A stretch of DNA of 10,368 nucleotides, taken from assembly GCA_003155465.1 (NCBI GenBank), contig PMCR01000223.1, forward strand, positions 1 through 10,368. The letters are read 5' to 3'. Position numbers and translations under genes: made by a program. The stretch comes from Myxococcales bacterium. Lineage in GTDB: Bacteria; Myxococcota; Polyangia; Fen-1088. Under the pieces are notes generated by a model that saw nothing but the letters and a program-made list of their open reading frames with translations, was not told the DNA's origin and did no database searches. Below, piece by piece: positions 6,733 through 10,368 of the stretch (position 1 is its first letter; each line of letters starts with the position of its first letter).

Positions 6733-7375
6733 TTTTTCGGTTGGCCAGGTAATTCTTCGCGTAGGCGATGATACCAGGCAGGAGCGACAGGAAGATGATC
6801 ACGATGATCAGCTTGTCGATGTGTTTGGTCACGTCAGGCCAGACGTTCGCCAGGCCGTAGCCGATGAGGGTCATGCTCAGCACCCAGCCGATGCCGCCGA
6901 AGACGTTGTAGCTGACGAAGCGGCGGTAGTTCATCTGGCCCACGCCCGCCACCACCGGGGCGAAGGTGCGGATGATGGGGATGAAGCGCGCCATGATGAT
7001 GGTCTTGCCACCGTGCCGCTCGTAGAACTCGTGGGTGCGGATGAGGTGCTTCTTGTTGAAGAAAAGCGAGCTCTCCCGCTTGAAGATCTTCGGACCAGTC
7101 TTGCGGCCGATGAAGAAGCCGACCTGGTCGCCCACCACGGCGGCGATACTGACCGCCAAGATGAGCCAGAAGATGTTGAGCACGGGCGCATGGGTGGGGT
7201 TCGCGGAAGTGCAGAACACGCCCGCTGTCACCAGCAGCGAGTCGCCGGGCAGGAAGAATCCCACCAGGAGACCAGTCTCGGCGAAAACCACCGCGACCAG
7301 GGCAAACATCCCACCCAACTCGACGATCTTCTGGACGTTGTAGATCTTCCCAAACAGCTCGATCAATGATTGCAC
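6713..7375 (-). CDS. DedA-family membrane protein
   Basis: A 220-residue integral membrane protein of the DedA (VTT/SNARE-associated) family. These proteins are implicated in lipid translocation across the inner membrane, including recycling of undecaprenyl phosphate, and in proton-dependent membrane homeostasis. Visible marks are ETGLLVGFFLPGDSLL (33-48), VGDQVGFFIGRKTG (81-94) and the signature HGGKTIIMARFIPIIRTFAP (121-140). E33, D45, R130 and R136 correspond to the charged residues reported as essential in E. coli YqjA/YghB. The C-terminus is polar and basic (RKNAKNAA). The start is GTG at 7375, with GGAAGGA about 10 bases upstream, a longish spacing. A TTG at codon 4 is an alternative. 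The next gene overlaps its end by 20 bp. Which lipid it moves cannot be told from sequence. Confidence 0.95.
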   Translation of the reverse strand: MQSLIELFGKIYNVQKIVELGGMFALVAVVFAETGLLVGFFLPGDSLLVTAGVFCTSANPTHAPVLNIFWLILAVSIAAVVGDQVGFFIGRKTGPKIFKRESSLFFNKKHLIRTHEFYERHGGKTIIMARFIPIIRTFAPVVAGVGQMNYRRFVSYNVFGGIGWVLSMTLIGYGLANVWPDVTKHIDKLIIVIIFLSLLPGIIAYAKNYLANRKNAKNAA

Positions 7376-7421
7376 GAGAGCGGCTTCCTTCCGTAAGGTG
7401 TGGGGGAAACCGCTAACCTGC

Positions 7422-7444
7422 CTTGCCTTGTCCGCAAGAGCAAG
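7422..7444. repeat. Nested hairpin between the small gene and dedA
   Basis: Outer arms CTTGC (7422-7426) and GCAAG (7440-7444) enclose inner arms CTTG (7427-7430) and CAAG (7435-7438) around the 4-base loop TCCG. This gives a 9-bp stem with one bulged A at 7439. It lies in the 99-base gap after the stop of the small minus-strand gene and before dedA. No T-run follows on the minus strand, so it is a processing, attenuation or partial termination candidate rather than a clear terminator. Nothing else stands out in the gap except the dedA ribosome site. Confidence 0.55.
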
Positions 7445-7474
7445 TCCGGCTTATGACCGGCCTCTGATATGGGC

Positions 7475-7672
7475 TCAGATCCGCTGCCAGCCCATGAAAG
7501 TTATGGACAGACAGTGGTACTCCAGATCCGACGACAGCGTCACCCGGGCGGTCAGACGGTCGAAGTCCTGATGCTCACGTAACCACGCCGTGGCGACCTC
7601 GTCGAGGCGGTCTCGGTCCTTGCGCTTCGTGGCGCTAAAGACCTTCACCTCGACCAGCCGGAAGCCGGACAT
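7475..7672 (-). CDS. Small conserved-looking protein of unknown function
   Basis: A 65-residue protein, not recognised. It reads as real protein: VEVKVFSATKRKDRDRL, a predicted helix (DEVATAWLREH), then two strands ending TLSSDLEYHCLSITF. That gives a compact beta-alpha-beta layout without signal or membrane segment, and one Cys (C54). I start at ATG 7672 because GAGG lies 5 bases upstream. In-frame ATGs at 7708, 7729 and 7765 would give 77, 84 or 96 residues but lack a good ribosome site. The 7765 start would also fall at or before the start point of the promoter I see at 7770-7798. The gene is divergent from the ABM/dehydrogenase pair and 99 bases upstream of dedA. A small regulatory or accessory protein is possible, but I assign no function. 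Confidence 0.6.
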   Translation of the reverse strand: MSGFRLVEVKVFSATKRKDRDRLDEVATAWLREHQDFDRLTARVTLSSDLEYHCLSITFMGWQRI

Positions 7673-7769
7673 GGCTGCCTCGAGGTCTTCGACAGCAAGA
7701 GCTGACATGGGCCACGATTGAGTCTCCATTACTATTAAAGCTACCCCATCTGTGGTTTCCGGCACGGCG

Positions 7770-7798
7770 AATATCTACTATTTGTTGGAAAATACCAA
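7770..7798 (-). promoter_or_regulatory. Candidate sigma-70-type promoter for the small minus-strand gene
   Basis: On the minus strand, TTGGTA (7798-7793; 4 of 6 to TTGACA) and GATATT (7775-7770; 4 of 6 to TATAAT) are separated by exactly 17 bases. Transcription would begin near 7763, just inside the longest possible start of the small gene. The -35 box is embedded in the TTGG/CCAA inverted repeat, so a bound regulator could block it. The call rests on matching by eye. Confidence 0.4.
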
Positions 7799-7799
7799 C
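7784..7799. promoter_or_regulatory. Inverted repeat GTTGG-N6-CCAAC, candidate operator
   Basis: GTTGG (7784-7788) and CCAAC (7795-7799) are perfect inverted arms around AAAATA. The element lies in the AT-rich divergent intergenic region and overlaps the -35 box of the minus-strand promoter candidate. The arms are only 5 bp, and no regulator gene is adjacent to name a binding protein. Confidence 0.35.
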
Positions 7800-7806
7800 T
7801 GGTTCG

Positions 7807-7840
7807 GTCTGGTTGTCATATATTTGATGCAGCACCAGAC
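7807..7840. promoter_or_regulatory. Spaced inverted repeat GTCTGGT-N20-ACCAGAC
   Basis: Perfect 7-bp arms at 7807-7813 and 7834-7840 flank an AT-rich centre containing TATATT (7819-7824), a possible -10 box for the rightward genes. No good -35 box is seen upstream of it. CTGGTT also occurs twice as a direct repeat, 10 bp apart (7799 and 7809), one helical turn. Together this looks like a regulator-binding region, but it is inferred only. Confidence 0.3.
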
Positions 7841-7850
7841 GATCCGGTTT

Positions 7851-7862
7851 CGCGCTAGCGCG
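7851..7862. repeat. Perfect 12-bp palindrome before the ABM gene
   Basis: CGCGCTAGCGCG reads the same on both strands and ends 13 bases before the ATG at 7876. It occupies the stretch just upstream of where a ribosome site would be expected; none is visible. It could be an operator or, in RNA, a short hairpin that limits initiation. Chance is possible in GC-rich DNA. Confidence 0.4.
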
Positions 7863-7875
7863 CTATTCTCCCGCC

Positions 7876-8190
7876 ATGGCCAACACACTCCATGTCGTCC
7901 TCGTCTATGTCCACGTCCAGCCTCACCTGGTGGAGGCGTTTCGGGTCGCCATGCTGGCCAATGCCTGCGAGAGCGTCAAGGAGCCAGGCGTAGCGCGTTT
8001 CGACGTCGTGCAGGAGAGCGACGATCCGACCCGTTTCGTTCTGGTTGAAGCCTACCGCGGGCCTGCGGGAGCGGCCGCACACAAAGAGACCGCTCACTAT
8101 CAGAAGTGGCGCGATACTGTCGCAGCCATGATGGCCGAGCCGCGCACGAGCAAGCGATACGTCAACGTCACCCAGGACACCACGTGGTGA
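7876..8190 (+). CDS. LsrG/YgiN-type small monooxygenase-fold (ABM) protein
   Basis: A 104-residue antibiotic-biosynthesis-monooxygenase (ABM) domain protein. This ferredoxin-like dimeric fold includes quinol monooxygenases (YgiN), the autoinducer-2-phosphate isomerase LsrG and heme-degrading enzymes. Visible marks are a starting strand (HVVLVYVHV), RFDVVQ (41-46), FVLVEAYRG (54-62), the helix HKETAHYQKW (69-78) and a final basic strand (SKRYVNV). The wording RFDV-Q...EAY...HK-T-HY is close to E. coli LsrG as I remember it. No lsr genes surround it, so quorum-signal turnover is not implied. The ATG at 7876 has no visible ribosome site and sits 13 bases after a palindrome, so it may have a very short leader. 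The stop overlaps the dehydrogenase start (GTGA). The pairing suggests it acts on a small carbonyl or quinone-type compound that the dehydrogenase also handles; this is inference. Confidence 0.9.
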   Translation: MANTLHVVLVYVHVQPHLVEAFRVAMLANACESVKEPGVARFDVVQESDDPTRFVLVEAYRGPAGAAAHKETAHYQKWRDTVAAMMAEPRTSKRYVNVTQDTTW

Positions 8191-9344
8191 GCTTCGAATT
8201 CGCGACGGCTGCGCGGCTGCTGTTTGGTGCCGGCAAGGTGGCGGAAGTGCCCGCTGTCCTGCGAGCCCAAGGCGTGCGCCGCACTTTGGTCGCGACCAAT
8301 CTGCCGGGCCCGGGATGCGACCGCCTGCGATCCCTGCTGACCGCGGCCGGCATCGAGTCGGTGGTGTTGCTGGTGGACCAGGAGCCCACGGTGGATTTGG
8401 TGTCTGCCGGCCGGGCACGGTGCCGACGCGAGGGCTGCGATGCCGTGGTCGGGCTGGGCGGGGGCAGTGCAATGGATACGGGCAAGGCCGTGGCCGCGCT
8501 GGCCACCAACGAAGGTGACCCGCTCGATTATCTGGAGGTGGTGGGCAGTGGGCGTCCGTTGCGGGCGCGTCCGCTGCCCTTTGTCGCCATTCCGACGACG
8601 GCCGGCACGGGCGCTGAGGTGACCCGCAATGCGGTCATCGGTGTGCCAGCCGCCAAGGTCAAGGTCAGCCTGCGCAGCCCACACCTGCTGCCTATCCTGG
8701 CGGTGCTCGATCCGGATCTGCTGGACGGCCTGCCCCGGTCCGTGGTGGCCCAAAGCGGCCTGGATGCCCTGTCGCACCTGCTGGAGGCGCTGGTTTCGTG
8801 CCGGGCCAATCCCCTGACCGACGCGCTGGGCACCGAGGGGCTGCGGCGCTCGGCGCGGGCCTTGCGTCGTGCCTACACCTTGGGGCTGCCTGCGGAAACC
8901 CGCGAGGATCTGATGCTGGCAAGCCTGTGCGGCGGCCTGTGCTTGGCCAACGGGGGTTTGGGCGCCGTCCACGGCTTCGCCGCGCCTCTGGGTGGGATGC
9001 TGCATGCCCCCCATGGGGCGCTCTGCGCGGCCTTGCTGGGGCCCGTGATGGAAGCGAACCTGCGGGCCTTGGCCGAGCGCGAGCCCGAGCATCCTGCCCT
9101 GGCTCGCTACCGTGAGATCGCCGAGATTGTTACGGGACGGCACGGTGCGGGGGTGGAGGATGGCCTCGACTGGGTTCGCGATCTCTGCCAGGCACTTGAG
9201 GTTCGGGGCCTCGGCCATCACGGCTTGTCGGCCGGCGAGATTCCCGCCTTGGTGGCCAAGGCCAAGGCCGCCAGCAGCATGCGCGGCAATCCCGTGCAAC
9301 TTTCCGACCAGGAGTTGGGCGATGTCGCGATGCGTGCCCTGTGA
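8187..9344 (+). CDS. Iron-containing alcohol dehydrogenase
   Basis: A 385-residue group III (iron-containing) NAD(P)-dependent alcohol dehydrogenase, normal length for the family. These enzymes interconvert alcohols and aldehydes or ketones; close relatives include lactaldehyde reductase, 1,3-propanediol dehydrogenase and maleylacetate reductase. Marks are the N-terminal FGAGK turn (13-17), the nucleotide-binding GGGSAMDTGK (91-100) and PTTAGTGAEVT (136-146). The four expected metal ligands are D193 and H197 (GLDALSHLLEA), H262 (AVHGFAAPLGG) and H276 (HAPHGALCA). All are intact, so it should be active. The start is GTG at 8187, overlapping the ABM stop by 4 bp, with AGGA 9 bases upstream. The adjacent GTG at 8184 (spacing 6) is an equally good start and adds one residue. 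The substrate cannot be told from sequence. It is co-transcribed with the ABM gene. Confidence 0.95.
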   Translation: MSFEFATAARLLFGAGKVAEVPAVLRAQGVRRTLVATNLPGPGCDRLRSLLTAAGIESVVLLVDQEPTVDLVSAGRARCRREGCDAVVGLGGGSAMDTGKAVAALATNEGDPLDYLEVVGSGRPLRARPLPFVAIPTTAGTGAEVTRNAVIGVPAAKVKVSLRSPHLLPILAVLDPDLLDGLPRSVVAQSGLDALSHLLEALVSCRANPLTDALGTEGLRRSARALRRAYTLGLPAETREDLMLASLCGGLCLANGGLGAVHGFAAPLGGMLHAPHGALCAALLGPVMEANLRALAEREPEHPALARYREIAEIVTGRHGAGVEDGLDWVRDLCQALEVRGLGHHGLSAGEIPALVAKAKAASSMRGNPVQLSDQELGDVAMRAL

Positions 9345-9413
9345 CTTGCACGTTTCCACCAAGCGGGGGTAGATATCCATTATGTGGTTGCGCGAGCGAG
9401 CCGATACCGGAGT

Positions 9414-9420
9414 GGGGAGG
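9414..9420 (+). promoter_or_regulatory. Ribosome binding site favouring the internal PilZ start
   Basis: GGGGAGG lies 3 bases before the ATG at 9424 (GGAG core 4 bases before). The upstream in-frame ATG at 9382 has only GGGGG about 12 bases before it. This favours 9424 as the start of the PilZ gene. Confidence 0.55.
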
Positions 9421-9423
9421 GCC

Positions 9424-10137
9424 ATGGCCCCTATTCCATTCCTCAACGCCGTTCTCAAACCCCGCCAGCCGCTGAAAAAGATCGCCCAGGACACCCGACT
9501 TGTCTTGGGACAGTGGGCGGAAATTTTCGCGAACGGCTCTCTTTCGCCGCTGCGCGGGTTTGTCTTTAGCCTGCGTCCAGGCGAAGTGCTCTTTACTTTT
9601 CCCGACCTCGCGACATCCCCAGAGGGGCTTGAGGCCGGGCATGACGTGGTGGTTCGCTACGCGAGCGGCACGGGTCGTCACACCGGCCACGCGACGATCT
9701 TGCGGGTGGCCAACGGTCCACCGGTCACGGCGGCTTTTCAGCGACTCGTCAGGGTGGAAACCGAGCAGCGCCGCAACTATCCACGCGTCAGCGTGCGGAT
9801 GCCAGCCACGCTGGCCGCCGGTGAGGAATCCACGCAGGCGGCGGGCGGGAGAAGCGATGAGCGAGCTCGCATCCGCAACCTGGGCGCGGGCGGGATACTG
9901 GTGGAAACGTCGCTGCCGCTCGCGGCTGGCGATGGGGTGGATCTGACCTTGCCTGATCCGGCAAGGACCCAGGCGATGAACCCGCGGCGCGTGACGGGCA
10001 TGGTCCGTCGCGTGGAGAAGAGCGCCGAGCGCAAGCGCGCGGCGCGGGTCGCAAGTGTCGAGTTCTCGTTCACTTCGGATGACGAGCGCGACGCCTGGGC
10101 GCGGTTGGTCCTGGCCCTGCAGCGCAAGGGCAAGTAG
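9424..10137 (+). CDS. PilZ-domain protein, possible cyclic di-GMP receptor
   Basis: A 237-residue soluble protein with two parts. Residues about 22-105 form an N-terminal beta-rich domain of YcgR type, including VLFTFP and a [10 protein letters not shown] strand. From about 113 onward is a PilZ domain. The PilZ linker motif RxxxR is present as RNYPR (R117 and R121, within QRRNYPR). The second motif, normally (D/N)xSxxG, reads NLGAGG (152-157), with Gly where Ser is expected. PilZ proteins bind cyclic di-GMP and pass the signal to partners controlling motility, polysaccharide or gene expression; the Ser loss may weaken binding. The frame is open to an ATG at 9382 (251 residues), but the strong ribosome site supports 9424. 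The gene lies 79 bases after the dehydrogenase stop (37 from the longer start) and 7 bases before a permease gene. Confidence 0.85.
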   Translation: MAPIPFLNAVLKPRQPLKKIAQDTRLVLGQWAEIFANGSLSPLRGFVFSLRPGEVLFTFPDLATSPEGLEAGHDVVVRYASGTGRHTGHATILRVANGPPVTAAFQRLVRVETEQRRNYPRVSVRMPATLAAGEESTQAAGGRSDERARIRNLGAGGILVETSLPLAAGDGVDLTLPDPARTQAMNPRRVTGMVRRVEKSAERKRAARVASVEFSFTSDDERDAWARLVLALQRKGK

Positions 10138-10144
10138 ACCTGCG

Positions 10145-10368
10145 TTGGAGAGCGTACGACGCCTCGGGCTGGCCAGCGCCACGGCCCTGGTTGTGGCAAA
10201 CATGGTGGGCACGGGTGTGTTCACCACCAGCGGTTTGCTGATGGCCGATCTGGGGTCGGCATGGATGGTGTTGCTGGCCTGGGTGCTGGGCGGGCTGGTC
10301 GCCTTGCTCGGGGCTTTGTGCTACGGCGCGCTCGCCCGGCACATTCCCGAGTCGGGCGGGGAGTACGT
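10145..10368 (+). CDS. APC-family amino acid permease, 5' part only
   Basis: The frame is open from a TTG at 10145 to the window edge, giving 74 residues. It reads [13 protein letters not shown], then [13 protein letters not shown], ending HIPESGGEY. The helix with the G-G-F motif (MVGTGVF), a second long hydrophobic helix and the PESGGEY segment are typical of helices 1-2 of amino acid-polyamine-organocation (APC) transporters of the LAT/SLC7-like type. These carry amino acids across the inner membrane as symporters or exchangers. TTG at 10145 is the only sensible start near the family's usual N-terminus; no clear ribosome site is visible, and translation may be coupled to the PilZ gene ending 7 bases upstream. 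The substrate is unknown. The gene is cut by the window, not by mutation. Confidence 0.88.
   Translation, partial: MESVRRLGLASATALVVANMVGTGVFTTSGLLMADLGSAWMVLLAWVLGGLVALLGALCYGALARHIPESGGEY

Noticed and set aside
7752..8048. Plus-strand open frame (98 residues) spanning the intergenic region and the ABM gene start
   Set aside because: It overlaps the ABM gene in another frame, becomes Arg/Gly-rich and has no motif or ribosome site.
7876..8190. Firm call of LsrG (autoinducer-2 processing)
   Set aside because: The wording is LsrG-like, but no lsr transporter, kinase or regulator is present and the ABM family is functionally diverse.
8100..9494. Long minus-strand open frame (464 residues) opposite the dehydrogenase
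   Set aside because: Low-complexity Gln/Arg/His/Gly composition, with no ribosome site or motif. The plus strand encodes an intact enzyme with all metal ligands.
9130..10227. Minus-strand open frame (365 residues) opposite the PilZ gene
   Set aside because: Arg/Pro-rich shadow without motifs; the plus-strand frame has a recognisable PilZ domain.

Overview
The window is GC-rich, gene-dense bacterial DNA. The high GC, the frequent GTG/TTG starts, the gene neighbourhood and the way the proteins read suggest a deltaproteobacterial or myxobacterial type of organism. That placement is an impression; no rRNA or other phylogenetic marker is present. I see no tRNA, rRNA, CRISPR array, transposase or phage gene. 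No stretch longer than about 300 bases lacks a gene.

Left two thirds (about 87-7375, minus strand, read right to left). A DedA-family membrane protein overlaps a small DUF3788-like protein. After 52 bases comes a tightly packed System I cytochrome c maturation operon in the order ccmF, X, ccmA, ccmB, ccmC, ccmD. CcmA and CcmB are the ABC transporter parts. CcmC, with CcmD, handles heme at the membrane. CcmF is the heme lyase core. X (2341-3930) is an unnamed 529-residue secreted, membrane-anchored protein. It sits between ccmF and ccmA, overlaps the ccmF stop by 4 bp and ends 4 bp before ccmA, so it is probably a working part of the pathway. No ccmE, ccmG or ccmH is in the window. They may lie beyond base 1 or elsewhere in the genome.

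Middle (about 7376-7875). A small protein gene of unknown function runs on the minus strand. It is divergent from the right-hand genes across an unusually AT-rich stretch that carries several inverted repeats and a plausible minus-strand promoter.

Right third (7876-10368, plus strand). An LsrG/YgiN-type small monooxygenase-fold (ABM) protein overlaps an iron-containing alcohol dehydrogenase by 4 bp, and the two form a likely metabolic pair. A PilZ-domain protein follows, and 7 bp after it an APC-family amino acid permease starts at TTG and runs off the end of the window.

The strongest candidate for something undescribed is X together with its setting. It has two related beta domains, a His-rich linker, a third beta domain, one membrane helix and a charged cytoplasmic tail, all inside a ccm operon whose CcmF also carries an extra C-terminal membrane and tail extension.
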